A stretch of DNA of 64,000 bases, taken from NCBI GenBank assembly GCA_026936335.1, contig JAPMXV010000069.1, positions 248,001-312,000 on the forward strand, read 5' to 3'. This document shows positions 22,301-31,129 of the stretch, piece by piece. The stretch is from Mantamonas sphyraenae (taxonomy: Eukaryota > CRuMs > Mantamonadidae). The stretch's first letter is position 1, and every line of letters starts with the position of its first letter. The position numbers were made by a program, and so were the translations under genes. Under the pieces are notes generated by a model. It searched no databases, was not told where the DNA came from, and worked only from the letters and a program-made list of their open reading frames with translations.

Positions 22301-22576
22301 TTGCTTTCGCTTGGGTGTTTTTTGCGCCGCTGCTCGACGCTTGGACGCCAGGGAGCGTGTCTCACCGCTTCCTGTGTGTGGTTTCGGCGTTTTGCCGTCG
22401 GCGTCTATGTCCATGGATGGGCGCCAGGTGCGATTTAGATGGGCTAGCCCTCGCAGGCGGTTCAAACCTCCAGCAAGAGGATCCAGTTCCCACTCTTGGC
22501 CTCCAAACGACCCGCACACACGCCCCTTACCCGTCGAACGAGGTGCAGAGTACAAAGCGCCGTGCAGGTCGTCCAT
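16172..22576 (-). CDS. Giant modular protein with PIN/FEN1-like C-terminal region
   Basis: This uninterrupted 2134-codon frame is unlike any family I can name as a whole. The N-terminus has basic stretches and a PIP-box-like QLSITSFV (about residue 95), which suggests nuclear location and PCNA contact. Residues about 250-1600 alternate two module types four times each. One type is marked by CTAREFQTLL and later LGNVGVPPVDLALFVRLLRP (near 445, 780, 1158 and 1505). The other is marked by VVCHGTLNTLVRQILLVLGN or similar (near 287, 632, 1000 and 1387). Residues about 1680-1850 resemble a PIN/FEN1 fold: MWLVDCGCATFLSLA, SEADTQIVDFIATL and LGIVAQDSDALTAA give acidic residues in the expected order. 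No helix-two-turn-helix glycine motif is seen. The tail is a 19-residue acidic/basic repeat ending VEKRQRVEE. The Met at 22576 abuts satellite DNA; MDIDADGKTPK at 22413 is an alternative start. DNA-processing function is inferred. Confidence 0.6.
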   Translation of the reverse strand: MDDLHGALYSAPRSTGKGRVCGSFGGQEWELDPLAGGLNRLRGLAHLNRTWRPSMDIDADGKTPKPHTGSGETRSLASKRRAAAQKTPKRKQLSITSFVAASQQAHPSAAAHSPRGVSSTASQQPSGSSASCKGKQRVDACAGAGAGENSVCDHSFVSSPEKAGEGTAQGWQTSPYMQTESTDMHIALWDQGAKEDTAEANSSTKAVHALLDEQGDDMADNMVCDDTSMQEEGKDTCGGAAARGKKRGHVNATAEHHTELQERLKEVVDNHEVSEEDRMCARLLVVSPSVCGVVDSLLYALGDLAVYRDDLLLLLLLLGKCDQGNNILNAIRLDGNVKRENKDGVETFTWKKRDNSNNHAPNYALLHLVVEEMNTIGDLIGLITCQTIEQAPQWLQEARRPADNDSDPHWTQCEYDHHLPTTKIDKWNPLVVAPVSRGESKRDRGSCTAQEFQTLLAHMKTRAAKHPRHQHAHTDDALRKMIEKDSLISLLRHIILAMGNVGVPPVDLFFFVRLLRPRVTYTQMKNAISATGSNLTRGLTSLSLKVVYPKMTDKERSKRSKRSEATPDLLVTLLHTLIDRITPHISTRPITSALVATLDIEPPKFELSVIERFTQPQQDNGEKDLTVRAIACHGSVEEIIAMIRGVLQEVTVADACVCLALLGRMVSWAQCKKEMEKDIVQAGKGRWNEQDSGALLNLLKTEMDTLGDRPHPTTWEELEEMQVQLEARLPADSVSDPHWTQCDYDQHATDLEVWDPAPVHACGTAIDKETRCSCTARGSCTAREFQTLLRYMEARAADYPRDQHVHEYHALRELIYNGDPMSLVRHILLALGNVGVPPVDLALFVRAVRPDLNCEKVLFAASASSTIRCTVTHLRIVLFQGERGVEVKQLHTLLHILIDRITRHVKMDTRPTTRNTVTNVFFPDLDLPEPSGTTMEPKTSVALGASLPIGVLHEGWLKGNHRGHSSKGEHTVLLNHMHTLALEHPWDDMADDMTLQARVVVCHGTLNTLVRQILLVLGNRPLSQGDMALCLTLLGRDMDQQACSKAVNNAGLAVGETWAGLKVCWLEEPHDYGEPNYALLHLLMTEMDTLGDRRHPTTWEEHKQTQLWLQEARRPADNDSDPHWTQCDYDRHLAINEMETWDPRAESWTWSKGISDERDSCTAREFQMLLAYLRALTEESPLPSDHGELANAHHKLCVLANGKLVDLMRHILSALDNVGVPPTDLAFFVRLFMPSVTADSVRNNLNAHNVFAGVVTLFSLKMARLKQITKLDTDLLSMLRHTLLDQLNKYGERPRSIKDVSEFDIAVDFQDPKETTKGRVRKPLFPNETPPDGIEFGWSQGLTAGAWGEDDVDDQGCTQGYLEELAQEHSSLKDNELKLKAMLVVCHGSLHTLVGEIVLAFSRNGLMCQHDVWMVCTQLGRVCEQSEVSQTITHHPALRYGVKMDTKVCWWSAAVERKADYALVHLALDTREWKDVEYDCDVGKSAWAKVREGGSSANVKRNCCTALEFEALVDHIRHRCGERERGMTSSAENALRQVLHSGGLRLLLYSLMGALGKVGVPGVELALFVRLLRPSSFTPQIRAAISRTLRCGVTELGLKVAFLTEDAQGHSDLLFVLLERLNNLGDRPTTYAEVDELQLAAIEQPTVEAVVKLRHNHKAKLLNIARQMSSKSKAQEVRPTMWLVDCGCATFLSLAHVNGQRSVEDIVHTLQVKLARRLAFPQVGTVYHFTEKYPNADCVLTACGGGGYKIRSCFVDIMQKTSTGCVDLLRLDRSVRYRLCVAALHRIGKTVLFPIGSERASEADTQIVDFIATLRGTTELGIVAQDSDALTAAAAAGMELCLLFRSVLRDEEVVLTSDQQKWLLDYSLCGYTDVPRPCRDEEEGRVRESARWETLQIDSPPDTDYVNENKRNRHCDGYTGTRDVLDVVTDEYVNREVEAVKETVAAFNGASMEVRKAAVVFTLEQYECDSQVRLVHLREHLVREGLCFSSDYGRVPAELDGVTLLLAVAAVMESLGMRMATSVANAATTKCNQAYTDGIYGRLELVHPFFLINHVLEQMNEEEGEMDGVEKREREEEEEEGEREVGGVEKRQRVEEEEEGEREVGGVEKRQRVEEEEEGEREVGGVEKRQRVEE

Positions 22577-25500
22577 GTCGGTTGTGGGTTGCTGGAGAGG
22601 GTGTGCGGGGGTGTGGGGCGATAGGAGATCGGCTGGGGAAGGAGTCGGGTGCGGCAGGGGGGGGGGGGATTACCATTGCGTTTGTTTCGTGGTGGGTGGT
22701 GGGGTCGATGTGGGGTGTGGGTTGGTACAGAGGGTGTGCTGGGAGTGTGGGGCGACGGGGTGGTCGGCCGGTTGGAGATCGGCGGGCGGATGAGTCGGGC
22801 GCCAGGCAAGGTCACCACTGCGTTTGTTTCGTGGTGGGTGGTGGGGTCGATGTGGGGTGTGGGTTGGTACAGAGGGTGTGCTGGGAGTGTGGGGCGACGA
22901 GGTGGTCGGCCGGTTGGAGATCGGGGGGGGGATGAGTCGGGCGCCGGGCGAGGTTGCCACTGCGTTTGTTTCGTGGTGGGTGGTGGGGTCGATGTGGGTT
23001 GTGGGTTGGTACAGAGGGTGTGCGGGGGGTGTGGGGCGACGGGGTGGTCGGCCGGTTGGAGATCGGCGGGCGGATGAGTCGGGCGCCGGGCGAGGTTGCC
23101 ACTGCGTTTGTTTCGTGGTGGGTGGTGGGGTCGATGTGGGTTGTGGGTTGCTGGGGAGGGTGTGCGGGGGGGTGTGGGGCGACGAGGTGGTCGGCCGGTT
23201 GGAGATCGGCAGGCGGATGAGTCGGGCGCCGGGCGAGGTTGCCACTGCGTTTGTTTCGTGGTGGGTGGTGGGGTCGATGTGGGTTGTGGGTTGGTACAGA
23301 GGGTGTGCTGGGAGTGTGGGGCGACGAGGTGGTCGGCCGGTTGGAGATCGGCAGGCGGATGAGTCGGGCGCCGGGCGAGGTCACCACTGCGTTTGTTTCG
23401 TGGTGGGTGGTGTGTTCCATGTCGGTTGTGGGTTGCTGGGGAGGGTGTGCGGGGGGGTGTGGGGCGACGAGGTGGTCGGCCGGTTGGAGATCGGCGGGCG
23501 GATGAGTCGGGCGCCGGGCAAGGTTGCCACTGCGTTTGTTTCGTGGTGGGTGGTGGGGTCGATGTGGGGTGTGGGTTGGTACAGAGGGTGTGCTGGGAGT
23601 GTGGGGCGACGGGGTGGTCGGCCGGTTGGAGATCGGCGGGCGGATGAGTCGGGCGCCAGGCGAGGTCGCCATTGCAGTTGTTTCGTGGTGGGTGGTGGGG
23701 TCGATGTGGGGTGTGGGTTGGTACAGAGGGTGTGCTGGGAGTGTGGGGCGACGAGGTGGTCGGCCGGTTGGAGATCGGCGGGCGGATGAGTCGGGCGCCA
23801 GGCGAGGTCGCCATTGCAGTTGTTTCGTGGTGGGTGGTGGGGTCGATGTGGGGTGTGGGTTGGTACAGAGGGTGTGCTGGGAGTGTGGGGCGACGAGGTG
23901 GTCGGCCGGTTGGAGATCGGCGGGCGGATGAGTCGGGCGCCGGGCAAGGTCGCCATTGCAGTTGTTTCGTGGTGGGTGGTGGGGTCGATGTGGGGTGTGG
24001 GTTGGTACAGAGGGTGTGCTGGGAGTGTGGGGCGACGGGGTGGTCGGCCGGTTGGAGATCGGCGGGCGGATGAGTCGGGCGCCAGGCGAGGTCGCCATTG
24101 CAGTTGTTTCGTGTTGGGTGGTGGGGTCGATGTGGGGTGTGGGTTGGTACAGAGGGTGTGCTGGGAGTGTGGGGCGACGAGGTGGTCGGCCGGTTGGAGA
24201 TCGGCAGGCGGATGAGTCGGGCGCCGGGCAAGGTTGCCACTGCGTTTGTTTCGTGGTGGGTGGTGTGGTCGATGTGGGGTGTGGGTTGGTACAGAGGGTG
24301 TGCTGGGAGTGTGGGGCGACGGGGTGGTCGGCCGGTTGGAGATCGGCAGGCGGATGAGTCGGGCGCCGGGCAAGGTTGCCACTGCGTTTGTTTCGTGGTG
24401 GGTGGTGGGGTCGATGTTGGGTGTGGGTTGGTACAGAGGGTGTGCTGGGAGTGTGGGGCGACGGGGTGGTCGGCCGGTTGGAGATCGGCGGGCGGATGAG
24501 TCGGGCGCCGGGCAAGGTCACCACTGCAGTTGTTTCGTGGTGGGTGGTGGGGTCGATGTGGGGTGTGGGTTGGTACAGAGGGTGTGCTGGGAGTGTGGGG
24601 CGACGGGGTGGTCGGCCGGTTGGAGATCGGCGGGCGGATGAGTCGGGCGCCAGGCGAGGTCGCCATTGCAGTTGTTTCGTGGTGGGTGGTGGGGTCGATG
24701 TGGGGTGTGGGTTGGTACAGAGGGTGTGCTGGGAGTGTGGGGCGACGAGGTGGTCGGCCGGTTGGAGATCGGCGGGCGGATGAGTCGGGCGCCAGGCGAG
24801 GTCGCCATTGCAGTTGTTTCGTGGTGGGTGGTGGGGTCGATGTGGGGTGTGGGTTGGTACAGAGGGTGTGCTGGGAGTGTGGGGCGACGAGGTGGTCGGC
24901 CGGTTGGAGATCGGCGGGCGGATGAGTCGGGCGCCGGGCAAGGTCGCCATTGCAGTTGTTTCGTGGTGGGTGGTGGGGTCGATGTGGGGTGTGGGTTGGT
25001 ACAGAGGGTGTGCTGGGAGTGTGGGGCGACGAGGTGGTCGGCCGGTTGGAGATCGGCAGGCGGATGAGTCGGGCGCCGGGCAAGGTTGCCACTGCGTTTG
25101 TTTCGTGGTGGGTGGTGTGGTCGATGTGGGGTGTGGGTTGGTACAGAGGGTGTGCTGGGAGTGTGGGGCGACGGGGTGGTCGGCCGGTTGGAGATCGGCA
25201 GGCGGATGAGTCGGGCGCCGGGCAAGGTTGCCACTGCGTTTGTTTCGTGGTGGGTGGTGGGGTCGATGTTGGGTGTGGGTTGGTACAGAGGGTGTGCTGG
25301 GAGTGTGGGGCGACGGGGTGGTCGGCCGGTTGGAGATCGGCGGGCGGATGAGTCGGGCGCCGGGCAAGGTCACCACTGCGTTTGTTTCGTGGTGGGTGGT
25401 GGGGTCGATGTGGGGTGTGGGTTGGTACAGAGGGTGTGCTGGGAGTGTGGGGCGACGAGGTGGTCGGCCGGTTGGAGATCGGCAGGCGGATGAGTCGGGC

Positions 25501-26437
25501 GCCGGGCGAGGTCGCCATTGCGTTTGTTTCGTGGTGGGTGGTGGGGTCGATGTTGGGTGTGGGTTGGTACAGAGGGTGTGCGGGGGGTGTGGGGCGACGG
25601 GGTGGTCGGCCGGTCGGAGATCGGCAGGCGGATGAGTCGGGCGCCGGGCAAGGTCGCCATTGCAGTTGTTTCGTGGTGGGTGGTGGGGTCGATGTGGGGT
25701 GTGGGTTGGTACAGAGGGTGTGCTGGGAGTGTGGGGCGACGGGGTGGTCGGCCGGTTGGAGATCGGCGGGCGGATGAGTCGGGCGCCAGGCGAGGTCGCC
25801 ATTGCAGTTGTTTCGTGTTGGGTGGTGGGGTCGATGTGGGGTGTGGGTTGGTACAGAGGGTGTGCTGGGAGTGTGGGGCGACGAGGTGGTCGGCCGGTTG
25901 GAGATCGGCAGGCGGATGAGTCGGGCGCCGGGCAAGGTTGCCACTGCGTTTGTTTCGTGGTGGGTGGTGTGGTCGATGTGGGGTGTGGGTTGGTACAGAG
26001 GGTGTGCTGGGAGTGTGGGGCGACGGGGTGGTCGGCCGGTTGGAGATCGGCAGGCGGATGAGTCGGGCGCCGGGCAAGGTTGCCACTGCGTTTGTTTCGT
26101 GGTGGGTGGTGGGGTCGATGTTGGGTGTGGGTTGGTACAGAGGGTGTGCTGGGAGTGTGGGGCGACGGGGTGGTCGGCCGGTTGGAGATCGGCGGGCGGA
26201 TGAGTCGGGCGCCGGGCAAGGTCACCACTGCGTTTGTTTCGTGGTGGGTGGTGGGGTCGATGTGGGGTGTGGGTTGGTACAGAGGGTGTGCTGGGAGTGT
26301 GGGGCGACGGGGTGGTCGGCCGGTTGGAGATCGGCAGGCGGATGAGTCCGGCGCCGGGCAAGGTCGCCACTGCGATTGTTTCGTCGCGTGAGGTGGTGGG
26401 GTCGATGTCGGTTGTGGGGTAATCAGGATGGTGTCAA
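22577..26437. repeat. 142-bp satellite, array 2 (about 27 monomers, higher-order repeat)
   Basis: Monomers follow one another from a degenerate first copy at 22577 to a terminal copy at about 26405-26437, with GGAGATCGG every 142 bp (occasionally 143). Two main variants alternate irregularly, one with GTTGCCACTGCGTTTG and one with GTCGCCATTGCAGTTG. A rare variant carrying GGTGGTGTGGTCGATG recurs at about 24264, 25116 and 25968, so the second half has a higher-order period of six monomers (852 bp). This is typical of satellite DNA homogenised by unequal exchange. No gene is expected inside. Confidence 0.95.
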
Positions 26438-26489
26438 TGCACACCTTTCGCACCCCCTACCTACCCGTTGCTGTTGCACCAACTTTAAA

Positions 26490-27451
26490 AAAGGTTTGTG
26501 CTACTCATGGTTATGATGTGTCATCCTTGTGCAGGGACCATGCTGTGGGTTCAGTGCGTTTTGCGTTCCCGTGTGAGTTTCAGCGGCGAACACACTTCAC
26601 AGCACATCCTATCATCACATTCACATCCTATCCATCACATTCACATCCTATCTACGAACCTAATCTTCTCGTTTTGATTAAGTTTCGATGTGATCTAATG
26701 ACCCGAAGGACATTAGATCGCTGCTTGTGTGTGTGAGTTCGGGCCAATCCGGATCGGAAATGCGCATCTCGACAACTTGCGAACCGGCCCCGCCTCCGCG
26801 CCCTGCCCTTCTCCTGTGCTCTCCACCACCCCCCACTCCCACTCCACACGCATGCAGTCTACCTGCCTCACGCCTCCCATTTCCCTCTCACCACACACAC
26901 ACACACACTCTCTCTCTCTGACACGCCCTTTCCTCCCTTTCTCCCCGGGCCTAGCCCGCCCACACACCCGTCCTTTCACTCTCCCGCTTTCACCAACAAC
27001 ATCCCTCACCCCGCACAACACTCCACCACTCCCACCCACTCCCCTCCCTCTCTCCTTCCCCACCCCCCCCCCCCCCACTTCACCTCCCCGCCAACCTTCC
27101 GTCTCCTCCCGGCCTTCTCCGCCCCCTTCTCACCCTCACCCACCACACACAACGCACCTCCCTTCCACACGTTTTCCTCACCCAGTACCTACATTGTCTC
27201 TGTTTCCTCTCTTGCCACCGCCATCAGTTGTCTTGGCTCCTGGATCGCCGCAATCCGCCCCTTCGCCACTGCATGCACCCGCCGTCCACCACTGCATCCA
27301 CAACAGGTTCTCAGGTCCTCATTCTGCAGGTGATCTTTCATTTCCGGTCGCGCTTCTGCAATCACTCCTCCACACGCTGCCGCTTCTCCACCCCACCCAC
27401 CTCTCTCTCTCCTTCCTCCTCCTCCTCCACACGCTGCCGCTTCTCCACCCC
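26490..27451. repeat. Direct repeat, right copy
   Basis: This is the second copy of the segment at 15290-16261, offset by about 11.2 kb and in the same orientation. It again lies just right of a satellite array whose last monomer matches that of array 1. The microsatellite, C-rich stretch and 3' end of the giant gene are all present. Homology stops at 27451 inside the 57-bp coding repeat. Confidence 0.9.
27362..27451 (-). pseudogene. 3' fragment of a second copy of the giant gene
   Basis: Thirty codons matching the C-terminal VEKRQRVEEEEEGEREVGG repeat and the native TGA are present. Upstream of 27451 the frame stays open to 27748 but the residues are unrelated to the giant protein. I read this as a truncated copy left by tandem duplication. 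The open extension could be chance. Confidence 0.75.
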
Positions 27452-28408
27452 CAAGGGCAACAGCGACCACGGCAGCAGAGGTTGTTCGTTGACACCACCT
27501 TGACGAGGTGGCACTGGAGGTTGTAGCCACCAAAGCGGTGAGTGTGGTTGGTTGCGGGACGTCATGGGAGATACGGAGAGAAGGGTGGTGGGGACTCTCG
27601 AGGCTGGCGCAGTAGGGGGTGTGAAGCGTGGAATGTCAACAAAGGGGACGGGTGGTGGGAAGCACGGGGCGTTGCTGGTCGAGGATCCGTGTGTGAGCTT
27701 GTGTGAGGTGTGGGATGGAGAACAACCCAACAGGGGCTTGTGGGCCAACGCGGAGAGAGGAGGAGATCGCAGGCCAAACCGTCGTCGTCGTCACCCAGGT
27801 GGCACTGGGGTCAAAGATGGGAACAGAAGTGAAAGGTAGGAGAGTCGAAAAGGTCGACCAATGGTGAGTTGGGGAGACAGGGCATGGTCGAGGGCTGGCC
27901 GCTGCAAGTGCTCACAGGTGTCATTGGTATGGCTACGAAGGATCGTTGTGCCCTGTCACGGTGGACAACTGTCGCTCGACCGGTTGTGTGTGTGTTGTGA
28001 CGGCGTACGCGGACGTGTGTTCCGTGTGTTCGGGCCCTTCATCACACCGTCGCACGATGTCCATGCGAGATCCCAGTACCATGAGTGCCCTGGCCATGTG
28101 GGATGGACATAGGTTGCGGAGGCGTTTAGATGAGCCGCAGCAGCCTCTGGGGTGGGTGCGCCTGTCAAAGCACGACAAACACAACTGACGCACCGACGGA
28201 CAAAGTGGGTTGATGCCATAGTGGATGTCTCGCTTTGGCGATGGTGGTTGGTGGGTGGGCGGGTGGTGGGGTGGGGGGGGGGTGCGCCATCAACCAGCTT
28301 CTTCCGTGTTTGCAGAAGGAAGGAGAGCGGTGTGCCCAACAGCCTGGTCACGGGAACGTCGTGCCCCCCCCCCCCTCTCCCTCGCTGGCATCAGGTAGTC
28401 CGCAAACA
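27452..28408. other. Spacer left of the LRR cluster
   Basis: No gene is recognisable from 27452 to about 28080. From about 28080 on the sequence is homologous to the 5' flanks of LRR2 and LRR3 (about 30800 and 33360) and is probably 5' UTR or promoter. It contains CTGAC near 28186 that could belong to an upstream intron. Confidence 0.5.
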
Positions 28409-30242
28409 ATGGGACGTCGGAGCTTGGAGGGCAGGGGTGGGCCTGGCACGCGCCGCAGCATCCAACGCATCTAACAACCAACACATCCTCACAGAGATGT
28501 ACTTTGAAGGTAGGTAGAGAGGATGGATGGGGAACGAGAGGGAGAGACTGGTGGTGGGGTGGGGGGGGGGTGGCCGCGAAGTGACCCGCGGATGTGCCCG
28601 GAGACAGCTGCTTCCCGTTCACTCACACCAGGCAAAGCAGACACAACAACCTCACGGGAGATGGTTGACTGGGTGAAACTGCTGCAGAGCGGGGATCACG
28701 CACAGATTTGCCGCGCACTGGAGGCTGAGGGAGAGGTGGGCTGGAATGCAGTGATGTGCGGCGTGGAGAAGAAGCGGGTGGTGAAGGGCAACAAGGGAGA
28801 GTGTGCTGACACATGAACCTCAGGTGTTGCCTATGGTGGGTGTGATTGGAGGTGACGACGCGACACGAGCGCTGGCCGAGGCACTGAGTGAGAACAGCAG
28901 CGTGCAGACCGTGTGCCTCGACTGCAACAACATCGGATCAGAAGGAGCGGCAGCACTGGCGCAGGCACTGAATGTGAACAGCAGCTTGCAGACCCTGTAC
29001 CTCAATGACAACAGCATCGGGGACAAAGGAGCAGCTGCACTGGCGCAAGCACTGAGAAAGAACAGCAGCTTGCAGACCCTGTACCTCGATGACAACAGCA
29101 TCGGGGACAAAGGAGCAGCTGCACTGGCGCAAGCACTGAGAAAGAACAGCAGCTTGCAGACCCTGGACCTCAGCTACAACGACATTAGAGACAAAGGAGC
29201 AACAGCACTGGCGCAGGGACTGAGAAAGAACAGCAACTTGCAGACACTGGACCTCGGCGGCAACGAGATCGGATCAGAAGGCGCAGCAGCACTGGCGGAG
29301 GCACTGAGTGAGAACAGCAGCGTGCACACCGTGTTCCTCTCCGAAAACGAGATCGGATCAGAAGGAGCGACAGCACTGGCGCAGGCACTGAATGTGAACA
29401 GCATCTTGCAGACACTGGACCTCAGCAACAACGACATTAGAGACAAAGGAGCAACAGCACTGGCGCAGGGACTGAGAAAGAACAGCAACTTGCAGACACT
29501 GGACCTCGGCAGCAACGAGATCGGATCAGAAGGAACAGCAGCACTGGCGCAGGCACTGAGTACAAGCAGCACCTTGCAGACACTCGAACTCAGCTGGAAC
29601 AGCATCGGGGCGGAAGGGGCAGCAGCACTTGCGCAGGGAATGCAAGGCAATCGGTCGTGCTGGAGAATCATGGGTATTCGCAATGATGCGTTGCAGTCGC
29701 TGTTGGATCGGAACATGAAGCAGCACGTGGCGTTTGTGGAGTGTGGGGATGTGGAGAAGATGAGAGAGTTGATGGAGTGGGGTGTGCCTGTGGACACGTC
29801 TGCAGCGTACTTGAGTGGGGGTGCGCTGGAGTTAGCAGTGAGGAAAGGTGATGAGGAGATTGTGGAGGTGTTGAGGGAGTGGGGTGCGCATCCAACGATG
29901 GAAACGGTGTATATGGTGAGGAAGAAAGGGTGGAGAAAGGCGTGGCATTGGATTGGATGGGGTGAACAGGTGGATGGGGCGATCGAGACGGCGCTGGTGA
30001 TGAACGGGGAGGAGAGAGAGATGATGTTTGCGTGTGGTGGAATGGACGAGTACGTGGAGGAGACAGGATGGGAAAGGTGGGTGACACTGCCGGATGAGGT
30101 GATGGAGAGGGTGATTGGGTGGGTGGGGAGGGGTGCCACACCGGCGAGGGTGGCTGTGGGGAGGACGGGCGAGACGAGGAAGCGCGAGAGAGATGAAGAG
30201 GAAGAGGACGTGGAAAAGCGGCAGCGTGTGGAGGAGGAGTGA
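28409..30242 (+). CDS. LRR plus ankyrin-like protein 1
   Basis: Four exons join in frame: 28409-28436, 28495-28509, 28632-28735 and 28824-30242 (about 521 residues). Leader exons give MGRRSLEGR, EMYFEG and a helix-like WVKLLQSGDHAQICRALEAEGE that recurs throughout the family. About nine ribonuclease-inhibitor-type LRRs of 28 residues follow (consensus LxxLxLxxNxIGxEGAAALAQAL). The C-terminal module runs from NRSCWRIMGIRNDALQSLL through two ankyrin-like helices (GDVEKMRELMEWGVPVDT, GDEEIVEVLREWGAHP), GWRKAWHWIGWGEQVDGA and an F-box-like LPDEVMERVIGWVGRG. It ends with an acidic tail closing VEKRQRVEEE. LRRs of this type bind proteins; no catalytic domain is present and no signal peptide is seen, so a cytosolic or nuclear sensor/adaptor role is inferred. 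The start and the first two tiny exons are less certain than the exon 3-4 junction. Confidence 0.8.
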
Positions 30243-31129
30243 ACACTTGGGTGTGATCAGCAGGAAATAGACGGCCTTCCGTCCCATGTAGATTGGGGCG
30301 GACTGATCCAACCGCACACTCACAACGGGCAGAAGGACGCCATTCGCCCGCTGGAGATGGATACAATAGATAGATGGAAGTGCTGACACCCGGGGCAACC
30401 AGAAGAGCATTGAGGACAACGGTAGCCCACAGAACAGCGCCCTGAAGACACTGCTGCCCAGAGGAGCAGCGTCGGGGACTTGGGCAGCACCTGGCCCTGG
30501 CGATGCAAAGCAATCGATGGAAAGCAAAAACGAGCATACCGGGTCGCAGTGACGCGCGGATGGAGGCCATACCCACCGCATTCCTGAACGCAATCGATGA
30601 ACAAAATCCGATGTTCCCCCTCCCCCCCTTCCCCCTTCCCCCCCCTTACCCCTGATCATCCAACAACCTCACCCTCCTCTCATCCATCTCAACCCCCACC
30701 CCCCTCCACTTCTCATCGTCGATGCCCCGCCGGCGCCGGTGTCCACAGCAAGCATCCGCGCCCACGCGTGCTGCAACGCAACAGCAACCGATGTCGTGAG
30801 TGCCTTGTCCCAGCCATGTGGGATGGACATAGGTTGCGGAGGCGTTTAAGTGAGCCGCAGCAGCCTCTGGGGTGGGTGCGCCTGTCAAAGCACGACAAAC
30901 ACAACTGACGCACCGACGGACAAAGTGGGTTGATGCCATAGTGGATGTCTCGCTTTGGCGATGGTGGTTGGTGGGTGGGCGGGTGGTGGGGTGGGGGGGG
31001 GGTGCGCCATCAACCAGCTTCTTCCGTGTTTGCAGAAGGAAGGAGAGCGGTGTGCCCAACAGCCTGGTCACGGGAACGTCGTGCCCCCCCCCCCCCTCTC
31101 CCTCGCTGGCATCAGGTAGTCCGCAAACA
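30243..31129. other. LRR1-LRR2 spacer
   Basis: This non-coding spacer is repeated almost exactly at 32802-33682 and in part at 35354-36027. It holds a relic LRR gene (separate entry), a C-rich tract near 30620-30655 and the presumed promoter and 5' UTR of LRR2. The tandem unit is about 2.55-2.7 kb. Confidence 0.7.
30345..30522 (+). pseudogene. Relic LRR gene in spacer 1
   Basis: Pieces resemble an LRR gene in order: a leader like that of LRR5 (CTGGAGATGGATA), a branch-point-like GTGCTGACAC, then GCCCTGAAGACACTGCTGC, AGGAGCAGC and GCGATGCAAAGCAATCGATGG, which equals the LRR-to-C-module border codons. Most repeats are deleted and no frame is kept. Confidence 0.6.

Noticed and set aside
14441-26437. 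CRISPR-like array
   Set aside because: The 142-bp units are contiguous with no unique spacers, and the genome is eukaryotic.
22462-26453. Minus-strand frames of 1302 and 1213 codons, Pro/Thr/His-rich
   Set aside because: They run through the 142-bp satellite. Because 142 is not a multiple of 3, the frames cycle through all phases of the same repeat. Openness follows from the lack of stops in a C-rich strand, not from coding selection.
15290-27451. LTR retrotransposon (direct repeats flanking a long ORF)
   Set aside because: No reverse transcriptase, integrase, primer-binding site or polypurine tract is seen. The repeats include the 3' coding end of the gene and lie next to satellite arrays, which fits tandem duplication better.
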